DNA of 64,000 nt from Pseudomonas viridiflava (GTDB lineage: Bacteria > Pseudomonadota > Gammaproteobacteria > Pseudomonadales > Pseudomonadaceae): positions 213,771 through 277,770 of the forward strand of contig NZ_UTVH01000016.1 of assembly GCF_900585905.1 (NCBI RefSeq). Reading direction: 5' to 3'. A model generated the notes under the pieces. That model worked only from the letters and a program-made list of their open reading frames with translations, ran no database searches and was not told the origin of the DNA. The translations under genes and the position numbers were made by a program. Shown here one piece after another: positions 1-7,385 of this stretch (position 1 is the stretch's first letter; every line of letters starts with the position of its first letter).

Positions 1-2
1 CT

Positions 3-845
3 CAGCCGGAGCATCAACTTGAAGCGATGAAGCGGTGGTTCCAGGCTAGATTCGTGGACCCGGCTCAAGAAACGCCTTATGACGGCGGTGAGGGGGGCTA
101 TCAATTCATCCATGGTGGTCCATACGATCCCGACGAGGAGCTACAGGACAGATTTGGCAATATTGTCGAATACGGGGTTATAGAGCAGCGCGTAAACGAA
201 CTGTATTCTGAGGTTGGAGATGAATGGGCACCAGCGGATTGGGAGCCGGATTACGACGAAGCCCTTGCTATGGTTGCGTCAGGTCCCGGTGAACCATACC
301 AAATGCTTTGCACTCGGCTTGATCAGATCAGGCAAGTAGCGTCAATTAACGGCAATTTTGATGTCACACAAGTGGCTAATCAGCTCGCCCATGCAGGAAT
401 CATTTCAGCCCTCGAAGCTTACCTCTCTGAGACAGTGACCTACTGGGCGAATGAGGACGAGTATGTGTTCCGTGACTTAGTCAGCTCTATTGAGGAGTTC
501 CAGAAGGCCAAGCTTTCGGTTTCAGATATTTTCAAAGAGATGGAAGGACTCCATGCTCGGCTAGAAAAGTACCTGCAAGATTTGGTCTGGCATCGCTTTG
601 AAAAAGTGAGATCACTAATGCAGCGGGGTTTGAAGATAACAATACCTGACATCGGTTTTTTGATGAAAGAGGTAGAAATAAGGCATGACATCATTCACCG
701 GGGCGGTCGAGACAAGCAGGGAAGAGCAGTCGTCCTGACGGGGCAGCAGGTCAGTGATATTTCCGAAAACGTGAAGGTTTTCGCCGCATATATAGAGCAA
801 GAGCTAGCTCAAAGATTTGAGTCACATTCAGCGGTCGACAAATAG
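3..845 (+). CDS. HEPN-domain protein, 5' end outside window
   Basis: The frame is open from position 3, so the gene probably starts upstream of the window; the first ATG inside is at 27 but nothing resembling a ribosome binding site precedes it. The N-terminal part is rich in acidic and aromatic residues (GGYQFIHGGPYDPDEEL), a region I recognise only as recurring in conserved hypothetical proteins. The C-terminal half is alpha-helical and ends with RHDIIHR near residues 227-233, which fits the Rx4-6H signature of HEPN domains, many of which are RNases in toxin-antitoxin and defence systems. No partner antitoxin with a nucleotidyltransferase (MNT) motif is visible beside it, but the upstream side is not in view. 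Function beyond 'HEPN-like' is inference; catalytic activity would depend on the Arg and His of that motif. Confidence 0.7.
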   Translation, partial: QPEHQLEAMKRWFQARFVDPAQETPYDGGEGGYQFIHGGPYDPDEELQDRFGNIVEYGVIEQRVNELYSEVGDEWAPADWEPDYDEALAMVASGPGEPYQMLCTRLDQIRQVASINGNFDVTQVANQLAHAGIISALEAYLSETVTYWANEDEYVFRDLVSSIEEFQKAKLSVSDIFKEMEGLHARLEKYLQDLVWHRFEKVRSLMQRGLKITIPDIGFLMKEVEIRHDIIHRGGRDKQGRAVVLTGQQVSDISENVKVFAAYIEQELAQRFESHSAVDK

Positions 846-938
846 GTGTCTAGCGCTATGGGCTTGCTGGCTGCTGCCATCCAGGGCGGCAAGTCACCCG
901 GTCCACCACTAGCTCCACGAACGAAGGAAAAATCGCCT

Positions 939-1190
939 ATGACGCAGCTGATCGAGGCGCTACGCGCAACCGCCACAAAGTGGCGGGCAGGTAACCAGGA
1001 ACACCCTGGCGGTGTCGTGCTGGTATGGGAAGGCGTGGTGTACGGCTGGAAGAACGAACTACGCGATCCTGAAAGCGAGCGCCCAGGCGCCTACGCCGTG
1101 GACAAGGCCGGAGTGGTCTTCAAAGCAGAAGGTGGCGACGACTACAACGGCGCGAAAGCGTGGGTCGCTGTTGACCCTGACGGACGATAG
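939..1190 (+). CDS. Small conserved hypothetical protein (83 aa)
   Basis: The frame is open from a GTG at 846, but the ATG at 939 has a ribosome binding site (AAGGAAAA, about 8 bases upstream) and gives a compact 83-residue product, so I use that start. The protein is soluble, with a helical N-terminus (residues 1-16) and a beta-rich remainder containing VVLVWEGVVYGWKNELRDP and ending AKAWVAVDPDGR. I have a weak, unverified recollection that proteins of this shape occur on plasmids and ICEs under the name ArdR; I cannot support that from sequence alone. A 22-base element at 901-922 just before the gene is nearly identical to one at 1518-1539 before the membrane-protein gene at 1570, which suggests the two genes share a leader or were shuffled together. 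Confidence 0.65.
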   Translation: MTQLIEALRATATKWRAGNQEHPGGVVLVWEGVVYGWKNELRDPESERPGAYAVDKAGVVFKAEGGDDYNGAKAWVAVDPDGR

Positions 1191-1201
1191 GAAAAAGAGG
1201 A

Positions 1202-1450
1202 ATGATGAAGCGCGCTGCAATTACAACACTGGCCTTTCTGATCGCACTCCCATCAATCTACTGGTTGCTCGGCGAAGCGGCAGTGATGTTTGAAATGGCA
1301 AGCACGGGAGCCAAATCAAGAGCTGAGCTGGCAGATGACTTTGGCCTTGGTATCATTGGGCTCTTAATTGTCGCACCTGCAACCGTAATCGGCGCAGTGA
1401 TCACAGCCTCTTTTTTTTGGTGGCAAATGAGGCCCCGCAGGAGGGGCTAA
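1202..1450 (+). CDS. Small two-helix membrane protein (82 aa)
   Basis: Starts with two ATG codons at 1202 and 1205, 11 bases after the stop of the preceding gene, with AGAGG just upstream. Two hydrophobic stretches are visible: residues 6-24 (ending near LLGEAAVMF) and 48-72 (IIGLLIVAPATVIGAVITAS), with a basic C-terminal tail RPRRRG. The loop between them is acidic and polar. Family not recognised. The close spacing suggests co-transcription with the gene at 939. Small two-helix membrane proteins of this kind are common as immunity or phage-derived proteins, but nothing here proves either role. Confidence 0.6.
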   Translation: MMKRAAITTLAFLIALPSIYWLLGEAAVMFEMASTGAKSRAELADDFGLGIIGLLIVAPATVIGAVITASFFWWQMRPRRRG

Positions 1451-1569
1451 ATGCTTAACAAACCATCCAGCACTCGCAGGCTTGCAGGCAGCTGATCTAT
1501 AGGGTGACGTTACCCCCGTCCACCACCAGCTCCACGAACAACGGAACATGAACTAAAAAGGATGAAGCT

Positions 1570-1830
1570 ATGAGAAACGAAAAAGCCCACCTACTGATAG
1601 TCGAGGCAAAGCTACGCAAAGCGTGTAGATCTGCATTGTTCTGCGGTGTGCTAGTTGTTTTCGCGATGGTGGCCATCGTTATGTTGGGTTTAGCCGCCGA
1701 ACAACCAGTGGACCAAAAAGCCATTGCCGAAGGCTGGACACCGCTCATCATGCTGATGGCAGCAATCTGCGGGATTTGTCATTTTTTCCACGGGTTGGTT
1801 AAGAATAAAATCAAGAGACTGAACCAATGA
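1570..1830 (+). CDS. Small two-helix membrane protein (86 aa)
   Basis: ATG at 1570 preceded by AAAAGGATG (a good Shine-Dalgarno). The product has a charged amphipathic N-terminus (MRNEKAHLLIVEAKLRKAC), a first membrane helix around residues 21-43 (FCGVLVVFAMVAIVMLGLA) and a second around 58-76 (PLIMLMAAICGICHFFHGL), ending in a lysine-rich tail. Not recognised. The 120 bases before it contain a second copy of the leader element found before the gene at 939. It sits in a run of four or five small genes of lower GC than the core genome, all on the plus strand. Confidence 0.55.
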   Translation: MRNEKAHLLIVEAKLRKACRSALFCGVLVVFAMVAIVMLGLAAEQPVDQKAIAEGWTPLIMLMAAICGICHFFHGLVKNKIKRLNQ

Positions 1831-1989
1831 GCCTCTACTTCGATAACGACCAGAGCCGACTTACTTAACTCAGCCCCTACATACGTAGGTAAATCGCCCA
1901 AGTACACCACAATCCCTGCCGTAAACGCGGGGCTAAGTAGGTAGAAGGACGCACAACCTTGCGTCCGGAAAAAAGGAGAGGGAATTCGA

Positions 1990-2244
1990 ATGACGTCATC
2001 GAGTGAGCTGGATCTAACGATGGAAGCAGCATCGGCTTTAGCCGACGCCCTGGATGTGAATGCAGAGCCTCGCCCTACATCGCGCATCCGGTTCATTACG
2101 TGGATTCTGGGCCGTTTTGAAGACGCTGAATCTTTAGTTAATGCCGCTCAAGGCTTACCTGAACTGCCTTCTGAGCTTCGCATGGACTATGACGCCTGGG
2201 TCACCAAGGGCTGTAAAACGCAAAGTGCCGATCTAGACGAATAG
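1990..2244 (+). CDS. Small hypothetical protein (84 aa)
   Basis: ATG at 1990 with GGAGAGGG about 8 bases upstream. The product is soluble and mostly helical, acidic overall, with the segment SRIRFITWILGRFEDAESLVNAA not continued here for length but lying around residues 31-53; no known motif seen. It shows normal start context and no frame disturbance, so I regard it as a real gene of unknown function. It is followed after 26 bases by another small membrane-protein gene. Confidence 0.5.
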   Translation: MTSSSELDLTMEAASALADALDVNAEPRPTSRIRFITWILGRFEDAESLVNAAQGLPELPSELRMDYDAWVTKGCKTQSADLDE

Positions 2245-2270
2245 GAGCTGATGAATCAGGGGGTTGCGGT

Positions 2271-2642
2271 TTGGAGTACATCAAACGTTTTATCGAAAAA
2301 CACCGATATGGACCTTGGAAAGGCATCCTGATTGGCTATCTCGTTTTGTGCGGGGTATCAGGAGTTATGTCTGCTTGGAATAGCCGTCACTTCCTACCAT
2401 CGTTTGTTCTCTGGACCTGTACGCATCTTCTTTACCTTCCTGTCATGGCCGCCTGTTTGGGATTATCCATTTGGCCCGGTGTCCTTGCCGCAAAATCGTC
2501 AAAGCTACCAATTATTGGTTGGATTGTAGGAATAGCTGCGTTTTTCATTGTCAGCGTATTCATCCTGTATCTCGTAGGTGAAATCCCAGGGATAGGATGG
2601 CGATTCAAAGTCATTCTCAGCTCCTCAAATGACGATTATTGA
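2271..2642 (+). CDS. Small membrane protein, TTG start (123 aa)
   Basis: The frame begins with TTG at 2271; a G-rich stretch (CAGGGGG) about 8 bases upstream could serve as binding site. The protein starts with a basic amphipathic segment (MEYIKRFIEKHRYGPWKG), then three hydrophobic helices: about residues 19-35, 44-68 and 78-103. Not recognised. It closes the cluster of small genes; beyond it about 300 bases (2643-2940) contain no convincing gene and lead into the fluoride riboswitch, so this gene and crcB are most likely separate transcription units. Confidence 0.5.
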   Translation: MEYIKRFIEKHRYGPWKGILIGYLVLCGVSGVMSAWNSRHFLPSFVLWTCTHLLYLPVMAACLGLSIWPGVLAAKSSKLPIIGWIVGIAAFFIVSVFILYLVGEIPGIGWRFKVILSSSNDDY

Positions 2643-2906
2643 ACCCTGACCCTGGGCTTTCGTAACGCTAGGAATTGAATGAATGGACCACCATCCGCTC
2701 CGCCAACGAGTCATCGAGCGTTTCGCTAAAAGCTGGAGCCTTGCACGCCCTGAGAGTAAGCGTCTGCCGAACCCGTCTTGAACAACTGGATTGGAATTCC
2801 GATGTACCTATTTTCGAACTTCCATTGAGGTCGCTGGGTAGGCTCAGGTCACTATGACAGTAGAGACAGCGTACCTATAGGCCGCACTGATTTCGGGGCG
2901 TGGAGG

Positions 2907-2934
2907 TTGAAGTTATCGGTACTGTTGCTATAGG
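2907..2934 (+). promoter_or_regulatory. Sigma-70-type promoter of the fluoride operon
   Basis: TTGAAG at 2907-2912 and TATAGG at 2929-2934 with 16 bases between them. Transcription would begin around 2940, immediately before the aptamer, which is where a riboswitch promoter is expected. Inferred from matches to the -35/-10 consensus only. Confidence 0.5.
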
Positions 2935-2940
2935 ATCTGC

Positions 2941-3046
2941 ACAGGAGATGGCATTCCTCCTTGAAACCGCCTCGTGCTGATGATGCCTACGTAAACCCTG
3001 GACAGGGTGCGTAGGTTCGCCTCCCTGTCCTCTAATCTAGGACAGG
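2941..3046 (+). ncRNA. Fluoride (crcB) riboswitch with expression platform
   Basis: The core at 2944-2990 fits the crcB motif: GGAGATGG followed by CCTCC closes the first stem, then AACCGCC, and the conserved CTGATGATGCCTAC. The last part, CCTACG at 2986-2991, can also pair with CGTAGG at 3010-3015 around an inner CCCTG/CAGGG stem. This would pull the 3' side out of the aptamer and is a plausible switch. A second hairpin, CCTGTCCT/AGGACAGG, follows at 3024-3046; neither hairpin has a long U-run, so I cannot tell whether control acts on transcription or translation. Fluoride binding is known for this class to turn expression on. It precedes crcB, the expected target. Confidence 0.88.
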
Positions 3047-3138
3047 ATCTTGACTTCAAATCTCATAGCAGCTCTCTATCGCAATCTGCGATTATCAGTA
3101 CCTCCTCGGCTCTACCAGACCAGAGGAGAATTGCAGCC

Positions 3139-3522
3139 ATGCTGAAATCACTATTAGTTATCGCCATCGGTGCATCACTTGGTGCTTGGTTGCGCTGGCT
3201 CCTAGGCATGAAGCTCAACGCACTCTTCCCGACAATTCCCCCAGGCACTGTGGTGGCGAACATGGTCGGGGGTTACATCATCGGCCTGGCCATCGCGTTC
3301 TTGGCCGCATCTCCCTCCTTAAGCCCCGAATGGCGCCTGCTAATTATCACGGGTTTTTGTGGGGGACTTACCACCTTTTCCACCTTTTCAGCCGAAACAG
3401 TTGCCCTAATCCAAGAAGGGAGATTGCTTTGGGCCCTCGGCTCAATTTCATTGCACGTCGTAGGTTCGTTAGCGATGACCGCTGCCGGACTACTGTCCTA
3501 CCAAATGATTGGTACTCGCTGA
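3139..3522 (+). CDS. crcB: Fluoride channel CrcB (Fluc)
   Basis: Fluc proteins are dimeric fluoride channels of the inner membrane that let fluoride leave the cell. The product is 127 residues with four hydrophobic helices and shows the family patterns [14 protein letters not shown] (around residue 36) and [13 protein letters not shown] (around 76-88), the latter with the Phe/Thr/Ser residues that line the pore. I choose ATG 3139 because GAGGAGAA lies 8 bases upstream; the frame extends further to 3007 but that overlaps the riboswitch. It is the first gene of an operon: a DUF190 gene starts 10 bases after it. Expression is expected to rise with fluoride through the riboswitch at 2941. Confidence 0.93.
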   Translation: MLKSLLVIAIGASLGAWLRWLLGMKLNALFPTIPPGTVVANMVGGYIIGLAIAFLAASPSLSPEWRLLIITGFCGGLTTFSTFSAETVALIQEGRLLWALGSISLHVVGSLAMTAAGLLSYQMIGTR

Positions 3523-3532
3523 GGAGATTAAA

Positions 3533-3886
3533 ATGAAAGGTTATATGGTCGTTTTCTTCACCCAACAAAACCGTCGTTATCAAGGAAAAATGCTTGGCGA
3601 ATGGATCGTCGACGTGGCTAAGGAAATGGGGCTGCGCGGTGCCACGCTATGTACTGGAATCGAAGGTTTTGGACACACTGGGAAACTACACTCATCGCAC
3701 TTTTTTGAGCTGGCTGATCAACCCACGGAGATTCGCTTGGCAATCACGGAGGATGAGGCAGAGCGGTTATTCAAGCGACTGGACTGTGAGGAAATATCGG
3801 TGTTTTTCACCAAGACGCCAATCGAGATGGGCACACTTGGAAAAACGCCTTCCAGCTCAGCCCCTTCCAAAGCTTCGGAGCTGTGA
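3533..3886 (+). CDS. DUF190 family protein
   Basis: A 117-residue soluble protein of the DUF190 family, frequently encoded next to crcB and thought to be related in fold to PII-like proteins. Visible family features: [14 protein letters not shown] near the N-terminus, a central [12 protein letters not shown], the [12 protein letters not shown] segment, and [10 protein letters not shown] near the end. ATG 3533 has GAGGAG 6 bases upstream; a TTG at 3509 inside crcB would be possible but has no binding site. Its stop overlaps a GTG/ATG start region of the pyrophosphatase gene by sharing the GTGA sequence, so translation is probably coupled. A regulatory or accessory role for the fluoride channel is inference. 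Confidence 0.85.
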   Translation: MKGYMVVFFTQQNRRYQGKMLGEWIVDVAKEMGLRGATLCTGIEGFGHTGKLHSSHFFELADQPTEIRLAITEDEAERLFKRLDCEEISVFFTKTPIEMGTLGKTPSSSAPSKASEL

Positions 3887-3888
3887 AC

Positions 3889-4434
3889 ATGAGCTATACG
3901 GACATTCCAGCTGGTAACGCGATCCCCGATGACTTTTTCACCGTTATCGAGATTCCTGCAAACCACTCGCCGATCAAGTACGAGGTGGACAAGCCAAGTG
4001 GACAGATCTTCGTTGATCGCTTCCTCAGCACGCCGATGTTCTACCCGGCTAACTACGGGTTCATTCCAAATACCTTGAGCGATGACGGCGATCCTTTGGA
4101 CGTCCTCGTGATTTGCCCTTACCCGGTATCACCTGGCGTTGTCATCCGCAGTCGCCCAGTAGGTGTGATGTACATGACGGACGAAGCTGGTGCGGATGCC
4201 AAGGTAATCGCAGTGCCTCATGAAAAACTCAGCTCTATGTACAGCAATGTAAAGGAATGCTCTGACCTCCCTGCGTTACTCCTCGCACAGATTCAGCACT
4301 TCTTCGAAAACTACAAAGCGTTAGAGCCGGGTAAGTGGGTGAAAATGGGCCGCTGGGGGAGCGCAGACGAAGCGCGGGAAGATATTCGTAAATCGGTAGC
4401 GGCCTATAACCTGAAGAAGGAGGCTTGCAAGTAG
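3889..4434 (+). CDS. ppa: Inorganic pyrophosphatase in fluoride operon
   Basis: Family I soluble pyrophosphatase, hydrolysing PPi to two phosphates with Mg2+. The 181-residue length matches the bacterial family (E. coli 176). Active-site patterns are present: KYEVDKPSG, the YGFIPNT motif, and the metal-binding DGDPLDVLV with its three aspartates. Start: ATG 3889, two codons after a GTG overlapping the previous stop. Pyrophosphatase is a classical target of fluoride inhibition, so an extra copy under fluoride control would supply more enzyme or a less sensitive version; that is inference. Pseudomonads normally carry another ppa elsewhere, which cannot be seen here. The gene downstream begins within its stop codon. 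Confidence 0.9.
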   Translation: MSYTDIPAGNAIPDDFFTVIEIPANHSPIKYEVDKPSGQIFVDRFLSTPMFYPANYGFIPNTLSDDGDPLDVLVICPYPVSPGVVIRSRPVGVMYMTDEAGADAKVIAVPHEKLSSMYSNVKECSDLPALLLAQIQHFFENYKALEPGKWVKMGRWGSADEAREDIRKSVAAYNLKKEACK

Positions 4435-5036
4435 TGTTACTCAATCAGAAGAGCGCAGAGCAGGAAATTTCTCTGAAGGTAAGAGAAGACTTTTTGCTGC
4501 TGCCGAAAACTGCTGAATTGACGCGCTGGGTAATGGCCCAGTCCACGGGCGGAAGAACTTTACCGTATTTCGATCCACTGGATGGCGGCGTCTTCGCAAG
4601 GGTATTGATCTTGTTGGAATCGCCCGCTCGAACGGTCAGTCTTCCACGGTATGTCTCAAGAGACAATCCGGGGCCTGCACAACGCAACCTGAAAGGTTTC
4701 ATTGAGCAGGTTGGACTGGCACGTCACAAAACCGTCCTTTGGAATTTGTACCCTTGGTTACCAGATCTCGATAAGCCCAAGGGTCCGCTCCGCAGAGCGC
4801 AAATTGAGGAAGGTATCGAGATGCTGATCACGCTACTGACGCTTTTCCCTGATCTCGTCACTATCGTGTTTGCCGGACGTGTTGCCCAGAAAGCCATACC
4901 GCGTGTTCGGCTCGCCTTCCCTAATTTTTCATTGCTGGAAATGCCACACCCAAGTCCCCTTTCTGTTTGCACTCACCCGAATGTTAGGCAGCGCATTTTG
5001 TCCACACTGCGTCACGCCAAACAGTCGATCAAGTAG
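4434..5036 (+). CDS. Uracil-DNA-glycosylase-like protein
   Basis: A 200-residue protein of the UDG fold. I see VLILLESPAR (equivalent of the GExPG active-site loop), DNPGPAQRN, a WNLYPWLP segment and the terminal MPHPSPLS, which matches the HPSP motif of the superfamily. The usual Gly-Glu of motif 1 is Leu-Glu here. Start: GTG 4434 overlaps the stop of ppa and has AGAAGGAGG 11 bases upstream; a TTG at 4425 is too close to that site. It is the last gene of the fluoride operon; its stop lies 8 bases from the end of the convergent exporter gene. Why a base-excision-type protein belongs to a fluoride response is unknown; substrate not predictable. Confidence 0.75.
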   Translation: MLLNQKSAEQEISLKVREDFLLLPKTAELTRWVMAQSTGGRTLPYFDPLDGGVFARVLILLESPARTVSLPRYVSRDNPGPAQRNLKGFIEQVGLARHKTVLWNLYPWLPDLDKPKGPLRRAQIEEGIEMLITLLTLFPDLVTIVFAGRVAQKAIPRVRLAFPNFSLLEMPHPSPLSVCTHPNVRQRILSTLRHAKQSIK

Positions 5037-5044
5037 CCAAAGGC

Positions 5045-6214
5045 TCAGGTTTTGCTCGCCTTGTTCAGCGAGTGGATACACGGCGAGACGAACAAGTTGC
5101 CGCGATAGGCACCAGCCAGGGTTTTAGCCGCGACGATCATCCACATGACAGTCAGCATCAACACCAGCACCACGCCAAAGAAGCTAAAGAACGTGAGGTG
5201 CAGCATAGAGCCCAATTTGAGGGTTGTTACGGCGTACACTCCCAGCGGAAAGGTGAAGCCCCACCAGCCGAGGTTGAAGGGAATGCCCTCCCTAAAGTAG
5301 CGCCCGGTAATTAGCAGCGCCAATACCATCCACCACAATCCCAGCCCCCAGAACAGCACACCACCGATCAAGCCAATGCCCTCGGCTACGCCGCCGATGC
5401 TTGCCATTCCATGAGCAGCAAAGATTGCTGGAGCATCGTTGCCCAGCAGCAACATCCCCAAAGCCCCGGTACCGATCGGCCCTAAAGACAGCCAGCTCGA
5501 TGCTGCCATGCTTTCATGAGGTAGTTTGTGCAGCGCCATGCGCAGTAACAGGATCACCAGTATGCTCAAGGCGACGGGCACCGAGTAGGCCCACAGCACG
5601 TAGCTGGTGATGAGCATGGTGAACTGTGCGCTCGCATCAGCGAGGTGCGGAGCCAATAGACCGCCACTGGCGGCAGCCACCTCAGCCGCAACTACTGGCA
5701 GCAGCCATACCGCTGTCATCTGATCAATGCTGTGCTGCTGGCGAGTAAACATCATATACGGGATCAGCACCCCGCAGGCCAATGCCATGGTGACATCGAT
5801 CCACCACAACACTTCCGCTAAAGCGACTACCCCACCCCCCCAGCGTGGCAAACCATAAAGGAGAAAACCGTTGATGATGGTCGCCAATCCCATGGGGATA
5901 GTTCCAAAAAACATCGATACAGTGGAGTGGCCGAAGATCTGTTTGGCCTCGTCGAAGAACAATACCCAACGGCTCGCGTACATCAGCGTAAACAGGCAAA
6001 ACAGCACGATATTAAAAAACCACAAGGCTTCCCCTAACGCTTTGGGCCACTGCGCAACAAAGGGCAGTTGGCCCAGAGCCAGCGCCAGAATCCCGGTGCC
6101 CATCGTGGCGGCGAACCAGTTGGGTGTGAACTGCCGGATCGCTTCTCGTGGATTGGACAAAGCCGCCAGTGGATGGCTGCCGCCCATTATAGCTGCGAGT
6201 CGTGTCTCACTCAT
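5045..6214 (-). CDS. TDT (TehA/SLAC1-like) family membrane exporter
   Basis: A 389-residue protein with about ten hydrophobic helices and the N-terminal family pattern FTPNWFAATMGTGILALAL. The TDT family includes TehA, plant SLAC1 anion channels, malate transporters and fungal sulfite exporter Ssu1; such genes in pseudomonads are often loosely labelled C4-dicarboxylate transporters. Start ATG 6214 with GGAGCGC 4-10 bases upstream. It is divergent from a LysR-type regulator with 117 bases between, containing a perfect inverted repeat, so that regulator probably controls it. Anion substrate cannot be told from sequence; an anion exporter beside a fluoride operon is suggestive but unproven. Confidence 0.85.
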   Translation of the reverse strand: MSETRLAAIMGGSHPLAALSNPREAIRQFTPNWFAATMGTGILALALGQLPFVAQWPKALGEALWFFNIVLFCLFTLMYASRWVLFFDEAKQIFGHSTVSMFFGTIPMGLATIINGFLLYGLPRWGGGVVALAEVLWWIDVTMALACGVLIPYMMFTRQQHSIDQMTAVWLLPVVAAEVAAASGGLLAPHLADASAQFTMLITSYVLWAYSVPVALSILVILLLRMALHKLPHESMAASSWLSLGPIGTGALGMLLLGNDAPAIFAAHGMASIGGVAEGIGLIGGVLFWGLGLWWMVLALLITGRYFREGIPFNLGWWGFTFPLGVYAVTTLKLGSMLHLTFFSFFGVVLVLMLTVMWMIVAAKTLAGAYRGNLFVSPCIHSLNKASKT

Positions 6215-6296
6215 TTTCGCGCTCCCGCTTCAGTGTGCCTTCAATATGACATGGTTGAAGTATAGCTTGATGGGCATAGCGGTAAAAACGGATAGT

Positions 6297-6315
6297 ATAG
6301 GTTTATATTACCTAT
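6297..6315. promoter_or_regulatory. Inverted repeat, putative LysR operator
   Basis: ATAGGT at 6297-6302 and ACCTAT at 6310-6315 form a perfect dyad with a 7-base AT-only spacer, located between the divergent exporter and LysR genes, ending 16 bases before the LysR start. Dyads containing T-N11-A are typical binding sites of LysR-type regulators. Function inferred from position and symmetry. Confidence 0.5.
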
Positions 6316-6331
6316 TAAGAAGGTAGATTAC

Positions 6332-7228
6332 TTGAAGCTAAGCCTACGCCAGCTACAAATTTTCTGCGCCGTCGCGCAGCACGGTAGCACCACCAGCGCC
6401 GCCATTTCGGTATCACTGTCCCAATCTGCAACCAGCGCCGCACTGAACGAGTTGGAAAGCGCCTTGGATACCAGGCTGTTCGACCGTGTAGGCAAGCGTT
6501 TAGTGCTGAACGATAACGGCCATGCCTTACTGCCTCAAGCCAGAAGGATGCTTGAGAATGCACAACAGATAGAGGCCAGTTTCTTACCCGGCCATGCCGG
6601 GCTGAAGACACGCTTGCGGGTAGGATGCAGTACCACGATAGGCAATTATGTTCTGCCATTAATTCTCGGTGAGCTACGTCAATCAACACCACATTTGAGG
6701 GTCGATGTCGACATGGCCAACAGCATGGCTATCGCAAGAAGAGTCGCTGATTTCGAGATTGATATGGGCCTGATCGAGGGGCCTTGCCACCTGCCCGAAC
6801 TCAGTGCCGAGCCTTGGCTTATTGATGAGTTGCTTATTGTCGCAGGCCAACGGCACCCCTTGGCACTAAAGCAGCAGGTCACACTTGATGATCTTCGTAC
6901 CGCTGAATGGCTACTGCGCGAGCCAGGTTCTGGTACCCGTGAAGAAGTCGAACAATTGCTGCTGCGTCATTTGCACGATCTCGCCGAAACGCGCCAGATC
7001 GGCAGTTCGGAGGCCATCAAGCATACCCTCGCACAAGGCATTGGCATCAGTTGCCTGTCCCGCTGGGTCGTTCGGGATCTACTGGCCTCTGAAGTTCTGG
7101 TTGAACTGCCGCACGCGTTGCCTGCACTGACCCGACGTTTTTTTCTGATCCGCCACCGGGACAAATACATCTCGCCTGGGCTTGAGCGATTCTGGGAAAA
7201 CTGCAGTCAATTCGTGAGCCAGGAATAG
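6332..7228 (+). CDS. LysR-type transcriptional regulator
   Basis: 298 residues, the standard length. The N-terminal helix-turn-helix is clear (MKLSLRQLQIFCAVAQHGS, then SLSQSATSAALNELE around residues 29-43), followed by the periplasmic-binding-protein-like effector domain from about residue 90 (LRVGCSTTIGNYVLP). The start is TTG at 6332 with AAGG 9 bases upstream; no ATG occurs in the proper place. Divergently arranged with the TDT exporter, the classical arrangement for a LysR regulator and its target. A related dyad (ACCT...AGGT, 7233-7251) lies after this gene and before the beta-propeller gene, so that gene may be a second target. Effector unknown. Confidence 0.9.
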   Translation: MKLSLRQLQIFCAVAQHGSTTSAAISVSLSQSATSAALNELESALDTRLFDRVGKRLVLNDNGHALLPQARRMLENAQQIEASFLPGHAGLKTRLRVGCSTTIGNYVLPLILGELRQSTPHLRVDVDMANSMAIARRVADFEIDMGLIEGPCHLPELSAEPWLIDELLIVAGQRHPLALKQQVTLDDLRTAEWLLREPGSGTREEVEQLLLRHLHDLAETRQIGSSEAIKHTLAQGIGISCLSRWVVRDLLASEVLVELPHALPALTRRFFLIRHRDKYISPGLERFWENCSQFVSQE

Positions 7229-7232
7229 CTAG

Positions 7233-7251
7233 ACCTATTTATAAAACAGGT
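7233..7251. promoter_or_regulatory. Imperfect dyad, possible second LysR site
   Basis: ACCTATTTATAAAACAGGT has outer arms ACCT and AGGT and an AT-rich centre, the same arm sequence (in opposite orientation) as the dyad at 6297. It lies just after the LysR stop and 134 bases before the beta-propeller gene. Could also be part of that gene's promoter; low certainty. Confidence 0.3.
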
Positions 7252-7385
7252 AAGAGCTACCAAAAAAAGTTGTTTCCGGAATTTATCAACGACGCATAAA
7301 GTCAACTCATTGCCTTGCAGCGATGAACGAGTTATATATGCCAAGGCGCGACTGGATGCCTTGCTTACCCTATGAGGAAACTCTG

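Noticed and set aside
2675..2857. 60-codon frame before the fluoride riboswitch
   Set aside because: No binding site, no protein-like pattern, ends just before the operon promoter region.
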